Of a DNA stretch of 64,000 nt, positions 29,953 through 40,842 are shown in pieces (position 1 is the first letter of the stretch; the number at the start of each line of letters is the position of its first letter). The DNA lies in assembly GCF_000304475.1 (NCBI RefSeq), contig NC_018943.1:558001-622000 (forward strand). The letters run 5' to 3'. Both the position numbers and the translations under genes were made by a program. The stretch comes from Kazachstania africana CBS 2517. Its lineage: Eukaryota > Ascomycota > Saccharomycetes > Saccharomycetales > Saccharomycetaceae. A model generated the notes under the pieces. The model had not been told where the DNA came from. It made no database searches and was given only the letters and a program-made list of their open reading frames with translations.

Positions 29953-32900
29953 TCACCAGTCATCCTCTTCTTCATCTTCGGGCTCTTCATCACTTTCCAC
30001 TCTCATTTTATTTGCTCTAGCGGCTAAAGCAGATGCTAAACCATCAGAGAAACTTGGTTGAGCCATGGCAGGTTGAGCAACCGTCTCTTGGGTTGTTGTG
30101 GTTTGAGTCGTGGTTGTTTGCTGTTGAACTGGTTGTTCTGTTTGCATAGGTGGGGCTGGTGGCACGACACTTGCTCCCTTGTACTCAGCAATATAAGCTG
30201 TTGGTACCCAACCCTCTTTAGATCCATCCAATAGCTTTCCTAAAGACCAGCCACTTGGTTCTTGTCTACTAACGGTTATGACATCGCCCTTTTTCAATGG
30301 TAATTCAGATGGTGCACCTGATCCAGGGAAGTCATATGCCGCTTCATATTTAGGCTCAGAAGATTGCATTGGCGGTGGCGGTGGAGGCGGTGGAGGATGT
30401 GAAGCAGTAGAAGGTTGTTGTTGTTGTTGTCTTGCTTGTGCCTGTGGCTTCTGTTGAGTTTTCGCGAGTGTTGGCTTTGGAGCTGACCTTGACTGTTGAA
30501 TGGCAGTATTTGGTTTCGGGTTTGGCGCACTTGGAGCAGGCTTCGAATCACCATTAGGACGATATGCCGCTTGAGCTGCTGTAGCTGCCAATGCACGACC
30601 TTGGGCTCCTGGAGGAGGTGGAGCAGGCTTCTTACCTGTATTCCGCGAAACAGGAGCAGATGGTCTAGCAACATTAGCAGAAGGGCTAGGTTTTTGTCTG
30701 TTATTAATAGAGGCAACTGGAACCCTGTTCATGGTAGTAGTAGTACTTGTTGTTGTTGTCGCAGAAGATGTGTAACTATAGTTAGAGGAAGATGGTTTAT
30801 TTCTTGGCTTCTTCTTTTGTTTCGAATTACCTGGATGACCACGACGTACAAAAATAGTACTAGATTTGTAGATGTCACCGTATTTTGGAGCAGACTCACT
30901 AATCGAACTCTTAACCGGATGCAATTTACCTGGCTTCTTTTGATAGTCAAGTGTCGCACCGATCTTGATCTGAATATTATTATTCAGCTTTTTCAAATGT
31001 GTAATTAATTCTGTCTTGAAATATGTATTTATTAGTGGATCTGGCTGGGCAGAGTTACTTAATACAATACCGATCCAATCATCTTGCAAATTTGTCAAAC
31101 TTAAACTTCTGATACTGTTTACATTGATGGCATACTCTTGGACATACTTCATCGCATTTTGTACCATTGTCTGACCCACAATATAAAAGGTTGTAGGTGT
31201 TAATATGAAAACTTTTTTCAACCTTTGAGCAGATCTACCAAATTTAGAATGTAACGATTCACCTTGTATAGAAAATACCACAACTTCTTTAATCCCAACC
31301 TGCCTCTTAATGTACGAACCTCTACTCTTTGATTCATTACAGGATAAATAATCACCCATAAAAGCCCTGTAACCAAGCAGAGACATTGATCTCCTTTCTT
31401 TATTTCCGCCCAATAATTTCGTACCATAATCACGCAGTTTTTCATATTTGTTGCCTTCTTTTCTTTCACGGATGGTACGTTGTATTCTAATTGCAGAATC
31501 AATTCTTCTCTGCAAAAATCTTCTCCAAGCACGTTGAATCCTGGCGGCCATATTGTGCCAATATCTATCTCTCATATGTTCCAGTGCAAATAATGTCTCA
31601 GGAGTCTTGATGAATACACTCGTAACACCTAGTTGGTATTCCTTTTCTGGGACTGACGCATCCAGCAAAATGTACTTCACTGCATCCAATGTGTCCCCTT
31701 GCCATGTATAATCACCAGCATAAGAACAATGTGGCGATAATAGGTAAAATCTTTCTACAAACTTATCATATGTTTGTCTGTATGCAAAACCAGCTCTTCT
31801 AATACGAACATTTTCTTGTAAACCAAGATATTTAATTTGATGTAAAACTTGTTGATCATCATAGTCATTAGGAGATTTGGTTTGGTTTGGTTTAATTGTT
31901 CTGATATATGATGGTTGTGCCTTCGATAGTGTTTCCACCAATTCATTAGCACTCTTGATAATCTTATCGCCTGCAGTTGGTGGTCTTCTCTTGGATTCTT
32001 TGTCGACTTCAGCTGGGAAAATAGTATTTACAAACGTGTTTTGAGTGGTGCTTAACAATTCTACTAAATCCTTTTGTAACTGATCTTTATTTTTATCGGT
32101 AATACCATTAATATCGTAGGTAACATCACCAGCATAATGCTTTATCACGAATTTTCCCTGTCTTGGTTCAAAATGAGGGTTAGTACTGAACATATTTAAA
32201 CGTTGTGCAAAAGCCTGATCAGCAGCACTTGAATCTGCATGAGCTGTTGCGACGGAATCATTCATTGCTGCAAAAATACCTGGTGGTCTTCTAGCTTCAA
32301 TCAAATCACAAACAACTTTATTATCGAAATATTTAATTGGGGTCCATTGAATCTTTTCTCTAGCATATTCTTCTTGTTCTGATTTCAGAGTTAACTGAAT
32401 GAAGATTTGTTGTAATTTTTCGTTAACATAATTGATACAAATTTGTTCAAAAGAATTATGTTCAAAAATTTCAAAACCATAAATATCCAAGATACCAATA
32501 GATTTGTCCGCACCTGGGAACGCTTGTAATGAAACATTTACTCTATCCACAATCCAGTCAAATAAATTATTGTAAATAGCCTTGGCAAGGGCGTCTTTAA
32601 CTGCCGTAGCTTGCACAATATTTAATGGGACATGATAGATAGAACCTCTTCTCATACCGTGATTAGTCTCCATGGTTCTTTCAACGATAGATTTGATCAA
32701 TAATTGCGAATCTACCTGTAATAGATATGCAACAAAATCTGTAACTGAAGTGTCTCTAACTTGAGCGTTACCTTCTTCATTTTCAATGAAAGTAATATTA
32801 CCTATCCATAAGATGGCAGATAACATTCTGAAAATTTCATCTTGTTCTTGTTGAGTTAAACCAATAACTTGCATGGCCTTTATAGTTTCAGCGAAATCTT

Positions 32901-33711
32901 TAACATCGTCCATATTTTCCACTGAGATACAGCCAGAAGCTGATGTATAAATATATTGGTCAGGTTGCTGAACACCAAACATTTGTCTATAATTTTCTGA
33001 AGCACCTTTGGTAAATTGATAAAAAATGTGGAAGTTTCTTTCGTTTTTAATCTGACCAACGACTCTTTGCTTCTCTAATAAATAATTGGTAATGTTACCG
33101 GCGCATGGTTCAAATTGTGAGTTGAATTTAATTTCAAGATATTTACCATGTCTTGAAGAATTATTGTTTCTTAATGTCTTTGCACAACCGAACGATTCTA
33201 ATAATGGATTTGTAGCAAGAACCATATCTTTGATTTTAGCAATAGAATCTGAATGTGTAGTTGATGCGGCGGCAATATATTGCATAATTCTCTTAGCAGC
33301 TTCAGTTTTACCAGCACCTGATTCACCAGAGATAATAACACATTGATTTTCATTGTAAGATTTCAAATTATAATACATGGCTTCAGCAATTGCGAAAACA
33401 TGAGGTGGGACTTCCAGTCTGTTTTTTCCCTTATAATGTTCGAGTGTAGCATCTGTGTATATACCTAAATCACGGAAAGGATTGACACTGATTAAGACAT
33501 GACCAATATATGTATAGATAGTACCATTTTGGAATCTTTTTTTCAAATTTTCATTGATGGCTTGATCTGAAATTTTTGATAATAAAGTCAAATCAGAAAC
33601 ACCAACTTCTTTCTTCTTCGAAGAATCAAAAGTGGCCTTCTTAATATTTGCAGCTCTCTTTTGTGGTGCTTGAGCCGTTTTGGAACGGGCACCTCTTTTG
33701 ATGAGTGCCAT
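29953..33711 (-). CDS. MYO3: Class I myosin (Myo3/Myo5)
   Basis: The protein is 1252 residues (S. cerevisiae Myo3 1272, Myo5 1219). The motor domain carries P-loop GESGAGKT at residues 129-136 and DIYGFE. The TEDS-site Ser lies in [12 protein letters not shown] near residue 358 and would be phosphorylated by PAK kinases. IQ motifs ([15 protein letters not shown]...[11 protein letters not shown]) follow near 730-770. Then come a basic TH1 membrane-binding domain, a Pro/Gln/Ala-rich stretch with a nine-Pro run, an SH3 domain ([20 protein letters not shown]) and an acidic end ([12 protein letters not shown]) that activates Arp2/3. It drives actin-based endocytic internalisation at cortical patches. 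PMU1, PGM and YPK to the right match the MYO3 side in S. cerevisiae. Confidence 0.96.
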   Translation of the reverse strand: MALIKRGARSKTAQAPQKRAANIKKATFDSSKKKEVGVSDLTLLSKISDQAINENLKKRFQNGTIYTYIGHVLISVNPFRDLGIYTDATLEHYKGKNRLEVPPHVFAIAEAMYYNLKSYNENQCVIISGESGAGKTEAAKRIMQYIAAASTTHSDSIAKIKDMVLATNPLLESFGCAKTLRNNNSSRHGKYLEIKFNSQFEPCAGNITNYLLEKQRVVGQIKNERNFHIFYQFTKGASENYRQMFGVQQPDQYIYTSASGCISVENMDDVKDFAETIKAMQVIGLTQQEQDEIFRMLSAILWIGNITFIENEEGNAQVRDTSVTDFVAYLLQVDSQLLIKSIVERTMETNHGMRRGSIYHVPLNIVQATAVKDALAKAIYNNLFDWIVDRVNVSLQAFPGADKSIGILDIYGFEIFEHNSFEQICINYVNEKLQQIFIQLTLKSEQEEYAREKIQWTPIKYFDNKVVCDLIEARRPPGIFAAMNDSVATAHADSSAADQAFAQRLNMFSTNPHFEPRQGKFVIKHYAGDVTYDINGITDKNKDQLQKDLVELLSTTQNTFVNTIFPAEVDKESKRRPPTAGDKIIKSANELVETLSKAQPSYIRTIKPNQTKSPNDYDDQQVLHQIKYLGLQENVRIRRAGFAYRQTYDKFVERFYLLSPHCSYAGDYTWQGDTLDAVKYILLDASVPEKEYQLGVTSVFIKTPETLFALEHMRDRYWHNMAARIQRAWRRFLQRRIDSAIRIQRTIRERKEGNKYEKLRDYGTKLLGGNKERRSMSLLGYRAFMGDYLSCNESKSRGSYIKRQVGIKEVVVFSIQGESLHSKFGRSAQRLKKVFILTPTTFYIVGQTMVQNAMKYVQEYAINVNSIRSLSLTNLQDDWIGIVLSNSAQPDPLINTYFKTELITHLKKLNNNIQIKIGATLDYQKKPGKLHPVKSSISESAPKYGDIYKSSTIFVRRGHPGNSKQKKKPRNKPSSSNYSYTSSATTTTSTTTTMNRVPVASINNRQKPSPSANVARPSAPVSRNTGKKPAPPPPGAQGRALAATAAQAAYRPNGDSKPAPSAPNPKPNTAIQQSRSAPKPTLAKTQQKPQAQARQQQQQPSTASHPPPPPPPPPMQSSEPKYEAAYDFPGSGAPSELPLKKGDVITVSRQEPSGWSLGKLLDGSKEGWVPTAYIAEYKGASVVPPAPPMQTEQPVQQQTTTTQTTTTQETVAQPAMAQPSFSDGLASALAARANKMRVESDEEPEDEEEDDW

Positions 33712-34018
33712 CTTTAGGGGGGGTTTGTTACTATATAGTTCAAACTTTTATCACCTATTTAAATATTGACACTAGAAATTGAAATTTGAAATTTCAATTT
33801 CATTTCCTCTTTACCTCCTTTTCATGGACAAGTTTATCCGAAGTGATCGCTAAGGTGCATAAAAAGAAATTATCACATGGAACGGTACGTACAAGTGTTG
33901 AAACGGATATGATGAATCTGGCTTAGATGAGTGACGTGGAATGGTTTCGAAATAGTTTATATATACAGTCTATGCTATTGTATATATCTGATTTGAAAAG
34001 CGGGATTGTCTCTTTTTT

Positions 34019-34897
34019 TTAGTTGATTAATGGGTTCTTATTAACGCTTACTTTTACCACTACACAGACAGTTTTACCAGTGTTTAAATTTTTAACATCA
34101 GGATGTTTTAAATTACGTAGTATACTTTGGATAACACCAGCATGACACGTAATTGAAACGAATTTATCATCGATAGTCAATTGATTGAATATTTGCGATA
34201 AGCCGTCATGGAGACGTTCATCCATTTCTTGTATAGTTTCTCTATGATCAGGTTTATAAAGTTGATCTTCTTCTGGATAACCCATTTCATAGTTCCACTG
34301 GACCATGGTGCCTGAATTAGTTTTAAAATCTTGATATTCACCAACGGCATCAGAATGGGGTACCCTCAAATCACAGGGGTGTTCACCCAAAGTTTCTCTT
34401 ATATTTTCAATGACTTTAACGTTAATATTGTCGTTATTCATATTTTCTCTCTCAAATACTTGATTCCACGATTCCAAGAAAGTTTCTAGACACCTTCTCA
34501 TGGGACTAGAAAAGAAAGCTTGAGGTAAGATACCAATATCTTCAATTAAAGGTGCCAAGAAATCAGAACCAGTTTGAGTGACTTGCTTTTTACCAACCGG
34601 CGTTAATTTTGAATCGAGCCACATACCATGTTCGTCACCATTCAAGAATGACCAGTACCTATCCCATTCCTTCTGACCGTATCTTTCAATGGCAGCATTA
34701 TGATAACCCTGGCCATGTCTTGCCAATACAAGTAATTTATAATGAGTTCTGTCGGTGTCACTTGGCAATGAATTGTACAATTGTTTCCATGAATCCTGAT
34801 TAACCAATTTGTTATGATCTATTTTACTTGAGTCGACCTCTTTAGTGTTGCGATCGGGGAATGCAGCGAAGTACCCCGGTAACGCTTCGAATATCAT
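34019..34897 (-). CDS. PMU1: Phosphomutase-like histidine phosphatase Pmu1
   Basis: The 292-residue product belongs to the histidine phosphatase (RHG) family: catalytic LARHGQGYHNAAIERYG near residue 58, SSPMRRCLET in the middle, and the second His in ITCHAGVIQS near residue 255. S. cerevisiae Pmu1 is 295 residues and its exact substrate is unclear; a related gene in Candida glabrata (PMU2) became a phosphate-starvation acid phosphatase. It has no signal peptide and so should be cytosolic. It is divergent from PGM, as in S. cerevisiae. Confidence 0.92.
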   Translation of the reverse strand: MIFEALPGYFAAFPDRNTKEVDSSKIDHNKLVNQDSWKQLYNSLPSDTDRTHYKLLVLARHGQGYHNAAIERYGQKEWDRYWSFLNGDEHGMWLDSKLTPVGKKQVTQTGSDFLAPLIEDIGILPQAFFSSPMRRCLETFLESWNQVFERENMNNDNINVKVIENIRETLGEHPCDLRVPHSDAVGEYQDFKTNSGTMVQWNYEMGYPEEDQLYKPDHRETIQEMDERLHDGLSQIFNQLTIDDKFVSITCHAGVIQSILRNLKHPDVKNLNTGKTVCVVVKVSVNKNPLIN

Positions 34898-36117
34898 AGT
34901 GGGATCGAGGAAAAGTTGTGGATATGATTATGTATAGCGGCTCTTAGGTAATCGTAATGTGTATCTAAATTTAAGGAACATAATAGAGACTTAAATTTCG
35001 AGATCGAAGGCCGGACAATGACGGGTGTCATCCATCCAGTTGGAAGAATAATCCCAGCCAAAGGCCAAAAATAAAAAAGAAACCGAAATGATCACGTGGA
35101 CCAAAAAAAAGTCCCAAGAAAAAATCCGTTTTTCGCTCGGTGGGAAAAATGCGGAGAGACCAAAAATGGCAAGAGAGTCTATGAATTGAGTTGCTGCCAA
35201 GAAGGGAAACGGAAACGTTACGGCTATGGAAATGGTAAATACGCAATTTAATAAAACTGTTTAAAGAAGGGTAGTGTATCTTACTTGTGTTTGAAATTCA
35301 CGCAAGTTTTAGAAGGAAAACCGTAGTGTCCATCGAATTCCCCCGTCCATGGTTCTTGTTCCTGGAGCATATGGAGCACATTGGTCCGAGGTTTCTCCAT
35401 GCTGACTTTACAAGGTTAAAAGATAGAAAAAACTAGCCAACACATAGAACAGAGCTTGTCTGGCTATACAATTCATAGATCTTGATCAATGTCTTTCAAG
35501 TGAGGTATCTTAACTAGTAAATGGAACCTCCTCAATGCACAAATCAAACAACGTTTGCAGAATCAGTTTCCGCAACCATTTTTTTTCCAACCACACACAC
35601 TGCCTCATTAAGCGCCCAAAAGATAACCTTGTCTTCCTTCTTTCACCTCCTTGATAACTCAACTCCCCACTTCTCTTGCATGCAACAGCAACACACAGAG
35701 AGTAACTCCATGTTTCACTCTAACTCCTCGTGATTCCAACTGCTGTACTGTCCTGTTGCCCCACTAAGAAATCTTTGCACAAATGCAGCAACCCGTCAAG
35801 TTTAATCGTCTCCTTATTTTTTTTTTTGCCTTTCTCTCTGCCTCGCGCTCTCAGAATTCGCCTTTAATCAAAGAATTGTTCTCTTTGGAATTTTCCAAAC
35901 CAACTTAGTAGTCAAGTAACTGAAAATTATTCAATGTGGGAAAGTCAAAATCTCTATATATCTCAAAATCATGAAGGATCCTAAAGGAGAGAAAAAAACA
36001 TATATAAACTACTTAGTATTTCAGTATTCCCCTTACTAATTGCAATTGAGTTTCTTATAACGTAATTGACAAAATTAATCAACAAGAGGAAAGGCTCTAA
36101 AAGAAAAATACAGAAAA
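34898..36117. promoter_or_regulatory. 1.2-kb divergent PMU1/PGM promoter region
   Basis: A long regulatory spacer. It contains a Cbf1-type TCACGTG (35092-35098), a CCCCT stress element (36029-36033) about 85 bp before the PGM ATG, TATATATA near 35955, and pyrimidine-rich tracts between 35580 and 35850. A 70-codon ORF at 35521-35733 has no support. I looked for a Gal4 site (CGG-N11-CCG), since PGM2 is galactose-induced in S. cerevisiae, and did not find one. Confidence 0.5.
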
Positions 36118-37827
36118 ATGTCTTTCAACATTGAAACAATCCCAACAAAACCTTACCAAGATCAAAAACCTGGTACATCTGGTCTACGTAAGAAGACCGT
36201 TATCTTCAAAGATGAACCAAACTACACAGAAAATTTCATCCAAGCTATAATGGAATCCATCCCAGAAGGTTCGGATGGCGCTACTTTAGTTGTCGGTGGT
36301 GACGGTCGTTATTATAACGATGTTATCTTGGAAAAGATTGCCAAAATTGGTGCTGCTAACGGTGTCAAGAAGCTTGTCGTCGGTCAAAATGGTCTTCTTT
36401 CCACACCAGCAGCTTCTCACATCATTAGATCATATCATGAAAAAGTTACAGGTGGTATCATCTTAACCGCCTCCCATAACCCAGGTGGTCCAAAGAACGA
36501 TATGGGTATCAAATACAACTTGGCTAACGGTGGTCCAGCTCCTGAATCTGTTACCGACAAAATATGGGAAAATTCTAAAAAATTAACCTCTTATAAGATT
36601 ATTAAGGATTTACCAACTTTAGACACTTCTAAGATCGGTGAAAATCAAAAATATGGTCCAATCTTAATTGATGTCATCGATGTTACTAAAGCATACGTTG
36701 AATTCTTGAAGGAAATATTTGATTTCGAACTAATTAAAAAATTCATCCACACTCAAAGAAAGACTAAAAACTGGAAATTATTATTCGATGGTTTGAACGG
36801 TATTACAGGTCCATACGGTAAAGCTATTTTTGTTGATGAATTTGAACTACCTGAAAATGAAGTCTTACAAAATTATCATCCACAACCAGATTTCGGCGGT
36901 TTACATCCTGATCCAAATTTAACCTACGCAAGAAGTTTAGTAGATAGAGTCGATAAGGAAAAAATTGAGTTCGGTGCCGCTTCTGATGGTGATGGTGATA
37001 GAAATATGATCTATGGTTACGGTCCAGCTTTCGTATCTCCAGGTGATTCCGTTGCTATCATTGCCGAATATGCTTCGGAAATTCCATATTTCGCTAAACA
37101 AGGAATTTACGGTTTAGCTCGTTCCTTCCCAACTTCTGCTGCAATTGATAGAGTAGCAAAAGCACATGGTCTTGAATGTTATGAGGTCCCAACTGGTTGG
37201 AAGTTCTTCTGTGCCTTATTCGACGCCAAGAAATTATCTATCTGTGGTGAAGAATCCTTCGGTACTGGTTCAAACCATGTAAGAGAAAAGGATGGTCTCT
37301 GGGCCATCGTTGCCTGGTTAAACGTCCTTGCTATCTTCAACAAACACCATCCAGAAAGAGAGGCCTCTATTAAGACCATTCAAGATGACTTCTGGTTGAA
37401 ATACGGTCGTACTTTCTTCACAAGATATGATTACGAACATGTTACCTCGGAAGACGCCAACAAAGTCGTGGATTTATTAACTGAATTCACATCAAACTCA
37501 AAAACAAAGAATGCTCCATTCCCAGGTGATGAATCCTTAACTGTCACTGACTGTGGTAACTTCTCATACACAGATCTTGATGGCTCAGTTTCTTCTAAGC
37601 AAGGTCTTTCCGTCAAATTGTCTGATGGTTCAAGATTCGTACTAAGATTATCAGGCACCGGCTCTTCTGGTGCTACCATCAGATTATACGTTGAAAAATA
37701 CTCTGGTGATAAATCCACATACGGTCAAACTGCTGAAGAATATTTACAATCAAATATCAAATCTATCGTCAAATTCTTAAAATTCAAAGAATTCATTGGT
37801 ACTGAAGAACCAACTGTCCGTACTTAA
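36118..37827 (+). CDS. PGM1: Phosphoglucomutase
   Basis: The 569-residue product has the same length as S. cerevisiae Pgm2 (Pgm1 570). The phospho-serine loop TASHNPGG places the catalytic Ser at residue 119. The metal loop DGDGDRN and the sugar-binding GEESFGTGSNH follow, and the C-terminal phosphate-binding loop is RLSGTGSSGATIRLY. It interconverts glucose-1-P and glucose-6-P for glycogen, trehalose, cell-wall UDP-glucose and galactose metabolism. Codon use is biased, suggesting high expression. Synteny with PMU1 and YPK1 corresponds to PGM1; the C-terminal FLKFKE and the long stress-element promoter are reminiscent of PGM2, so a single gene may serve both roles. Confidence 0.95.
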   Translation: MSFNIETIPTKPYQDQKPGTSGLRKKTVIFKDEPNYTENFIQAIMESIPEGSDGATLVVGGDGRYYNDVILEKIAKIGAANGVKKLVVGQNGLLSTPAASHIIRSYHEKVTGGIILTASHNPGGPKNDMGIKYNLANGGPAPESVTDKIWENSKKLTSYKIIKDLPTLDTSKIGENQKYGPILIDVIDVTKAYVEFLKEIFDFELIKKFIHTQRKTKNWKLLFDGLNGITGPYGKAIFVDEFELPENEVLQNYHPQPDFGGLHPDPNLTYARSLVDRVDKEKIEFGAASDGDGDRNMIYGYGPAFVSPGDSVAIIAEYASEIPYFAKQGIYGLARSFPTSAAIDRVAKAHGLECYEVPTGWKFFCALFDAKKLSICGEESFGTGSNHVREKDGLWAIVAWLNVLAIFNKHHPEREASIKTIQDDFWLKYGRTFFTRYDYEHVTSEDANKVVDLLTEFTSNSKTKNAPFPGDESLTVTDCGNFSYTDLDGSVSSKQGLSVKLSDGSRFVLRLSGTGSSGATIRLYVEKYSGDKSTYGQTAEEYLQSNIKSIVKFLKFKEFIGTEEPTVRT

Positions 37828-38364
37828 GAGAATAAGATGTACAATTACAATTACGCTTATACATATATACATAAATAATGTTTTTACGTGCTGAATAGAT
37901 TTCAATAGATCAATCGGACGTCTTTCGGAGACAGGTCCTCCTGTTCTACAATTAATCTCCGTCCCATACCGAATATATCTGTCACATGAAAATTTAATGG
38001 GTTGCCCCTATTGAAAGAGCGACAATCAGAGGCGCATTCGACCTTCTTTTCAATATATATAAGGCAAGCATTGTGTAGGCATGTGAAACTACATGAATCT
38101 TCTTAACTCAATCATAACTGACTTCGGCTTTCACCTATATTGCTCTCTCTTTTGTGCTTTTTTTTAACATATTCCATCCATTGTAGTCTGATAGTCAGAT
38201 AATTACCGGGGCAATATCAACCATTATTTTTTTTAGTTTTTTGGAGTCCTGAGCAGATTCAAAATATAAAAAGAAATTACAGCGTAGAAAATTTACACTG
38301 GTAATAAATAGTATCGACACAATCTTAGCACCATCAAACCAGTATAGTACAAGTAAGATCAAGG
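37828..38364. other. PGM-YPK1 spacer
   Basis: PGM terminator region and YPK1 promoter. T-rich tracts occur at about 38158-38165 and 38227-38240, and there is no ORF or RNA gene that I can support. Confidence 0.4.
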
Positions 38365-40398
38365 ATGTATTCCTGGAAGAACAGGTTCAAATTCGGTAAA
38401 TCGAAAGAGGAGAAGGAAAAGGACAAAGAGACAAAACATTCTGGCTTCTTTCATCACAGTTCAAGTAGTACTTCTTTATCTAATCAAGATGAACTTTCTC
38501 ATGAAAAATCAAAAAGTATTACGCCCATAGATTCAAGAAAGGAAACTATAACTAATTCCGACTCTGTAATGGTGCCAACAAGATCTTCCTACGACGCTAA
38601 TTCATCATCAACCTCGACCTTTGGCGCAGATCCCAATATCAACAGGAATTCCTCAAATGCTACACCAGTGCAAAACAATCAGACTTCTAGTTCAGGTATA
38701 ATGACAATAAAAATATATAATGGGAGCGATTTTGTATTACCCTTCCATATTACCTCGAATGAACAGATCTTGACAAAGTTGTTAGCTTCTGGTGCAAATA
38801 GGCAAGAGGAACAAAATAACCAACCATTACCTAGTATAGATCAACTGGCATCGCAATTATCAAAGGCTAAAATAAGCGGCCAGAGCCCAAGTGGAGATGA
38901 GGTTTTAATTCCAGGTGATGTTGCCTCGAAATTTATTCCATCGACAATTAAATTACCGGGCTCTTCTAATCTCAACCCTTTACTATATTTTACCATTGAA
39001 TTCGATAATACAGTTGCCACCATTGAACCAGAATATGGTACCATGGAAAAGCCAACTTTCAATAAGATATCAACTTTTGATGTTACAAGAAAATTATCGT
39101 TTTTAAAAATTGATGTCTTTGCTAGAATTCCATCAATTTTATTACCATCGAAGACGTGGCAACATGAAGTTAGCTCTTCTAACCAAGCATTGAAAGACAT
39201 TTTCCATAGAATTAGCTCTAATCAAGATATTCATCTCGATTCATTTCAATTACCATTGAATTTGAAAATTGACTCTGCTGCTAATATAAGACTTTATAAT
39301 CATCATTGGGTCGAATTGGAAAATAGTTTGGGAAAGATAAATTTAAGTATTGATTATAAACCAAGCAAAAATAAAGCGCTATCTATTGATGACTTTGATC
39401 TTTTGAAAGTCATTGGGAAAGGTTCATTTGGGAAAGTTATGCAAGTAAGAAAGAAGGATACCCAAAAAATATATGCTTTAAAGGCAATTAGAAAGTCATA
39501 CATCGTATCTAAATCCGAAGTTACTCATACTTTAGCCGAGAGAACTGTACTCGCCAGAGTAGATTGTCCATTTATCGTCCCTTTAAAATTTTCTTTTCAA
39601 TCACCAGAAAAACTGTATCTTGTTCTAGCCTGTATTAACGGTGGTGAATTATTTTATCACTTACAAAGAGAAGGTAGATTTGATCTATCTCGTTCTAGGT
39701 TCTATGCTGCTGAATTGTTATGCGCTTTGGAGACTCTACATAAATTCGATGTCATTTATCGTGATCTAAAACCTGAGAATATTCTGCTAGATTATCAAGG
39801 TCACATTGCACTATGTGATTTTGGTCTTTGTAAATTAAACATGAAGGATGATGATAAGACTGACACTTTCTGTGGTACCCCAGAATATTTAGCTCCAGAA
39901 CTGTTACTGGGTCAAGGATACACAAAAGTTGTTGATTGGTGGACACTTGGCGTGCTGTTATATGAAATGCTAACTGGTCTTCCACCTTATTACGATGAAG
40001 ATGTTCCAAAAATGTACAAAAAAATTTTACAGGAACCACTAAGGTTCCCTGACGGATTCGATAAAGATGCAAAAGATCTTTTGATTGGTCTCTTGAGTAG
40101 AGATCCAACAAGGAGACTTGGGCTAAATGGTGCTGACGAAATCAAGAATCATCCTTTCTTCAGCCAGTTGAACTGGAAGCGTTTACTAATGAAAGGTTAC
40201 ATACCACCTTACAAACCATCAGTCAGTAACGCCATGGATACAAGCAATTTCGATCAAGAATTTACTCAGGAAAAGCCTATTGATTCTGTTGTTGATGAAT
40301 ACTTGAGTGAAAGTGTACAGAAACAATTTGGTGGTTGGACCTATGTCGGTTCAGAACAACTGGGAAGCTCTGTCATTCAGGGGAGAAGCATCAAATGA
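38365..40398 (+). CDS. YPK1: AGC-family kinase Ypk1/Ypk2 (SGK-like, TORC2 effector)
   Basis: The protein is 677 residues (S. cerevisiae Ypk1 680, Ypk2 677). The N-terminal half is Ser/Thr-rich and then C2-like. The kinase domain begins near 340 with VIGKGSFGKVMQVRKK and continues with YALKAIRK, YRDLKPENILL and DFGLCK. The activation loop TFCGTPEYLAPE contains the Pkh1 site. The C-terminal extension holds the turn motif (SESV) and hydrophobic motif (QFGGWTYVG), both TORC2 targets. Ypk kinases control sphingolipid synthesis, flippases and the response to membrane stress. Neighbours PGM and RRN3 support the YPK1 locus. Two Ypk copies exist in S. cerevisiae; the symbol is positional. Confidence 0.95.
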   Translation: MYSWKNRFKFGKSKEEKEKDKETKHSGFFHHSSSSTSLSNQDELSHEKSKSITPIDSRKETITNSDSVMVPTRSSYDANSSSTSTFGADPNINRNSSNATPVQNNQTSSSGIMTIKIYNGSDFVLPFHITSNEQILTKLLASGANRQEEQNNQPLPSIDQLASQLSKAKISGQSPSGDEVLIPGDVASKFIPSTIKLPGSSNLNPLLYFTIEFDNTVATIEPEYGTMEKPTFNKISTFDVTRKLSFLKIDVFARIPSILLPSKTWQHEVSSSNQALKDIFHRISSNQDIHLDSFQLPLNLKIDSAANIRLYNHHWVELENSLGKINLSIDYKPSKNKALSIDDFDLLKVIGKGSFGKVMQVRKKDTQKIYALKAIRKSYIVSKSEVTHTLAERTVLARVDCPFIVPLKFSFQSPEKLYLVLACINGGELFYHLQREGRFDLSRSRFYAAELLCALETLHKFDVIYRDLKPENILLDYQGHIALCDFGLCKLNMKDDDKTDTFCGTPEYLAPELLLGQGYTKVVDWWTLGVLLYEMLTGLPPYYDEDVPKMYKKILQEPLRFPDGFDKDAKDLLIGLLSRDPTRRLGLNGADEIKNHPFFSQLNWKRLLMKGYIPPYKPSVSNAMDTSNFDQEFTQEKPIDSVVDEYLSESVQKQFGGWTYVGSEQLGSSVIQGRSIK

Positions 40399-40842
40399 AG
40401 CACATATATAAACGTCATTCTATATATGCTATGTATGAAAAGAAAAACAACCACCACATAACGATTCGTAAGATAGTAAGAACTCTCATAATAAATGACC
40501 GCAATGGCCAAGTTTTGATTTCATTTCTTACACCCAAACATGCTTTACCTAATAGAAATTTTTCACTTTACTTGCAAATGTAAAACGATGAGATGGGAAG
40601 AGAAAAAAAATATCTGGGATAACTTTTGAAGAATTACCAGTTTGCAGAAACCGGTTAATTCAGGAGGTTAATATAGTATTCATACGGGCATACACCTTTT
40701 TATTGCTTAAATTTAATAATATTTATCAGCTTGTTTTTTTTTCTGTTTTACAGTTCCTCTCTGTTTCTAGGTTTCCTTTTATATTGCCCATCTTAATAAC
40801 TATCCAGGCTTCTAACAAATTAACGAATAAAAAGAAGAACGC
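40399..40842. other. YPK1-RRN3 spacer
   Basis: Contains the RRN3 promoter. CGATGAG near 40587 resembles the PAC core of ribosome-biogenesis genes and lies about 255 bp before the RRN3 ATG, a plausible but weak match. A T-tract at about 40735-40743 precedes the gene. Confidence 0.35.

Noticed and set aside
30496..31008. 170-codon ORF antisense to MYO3
   Set aside because: A shadow of the Pro/Ala/Gln-rich region of the myosin tail, with no independent support.
35080..35100. ATCACGTG next to CCGAAA as CDEI/CDEIII
   Set aside because: The two motifs abut with no CDEII between them. The TCACGTG is better read as a Cbf1 promoter site.
36030..36060. TACTAAT before PGM as a 5' UTR intron branch point
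   Set aside because: There is no GTATGT-type donor upstream in range, and the following sequence lacks a pyrimidine-AG acceptor in the right place.
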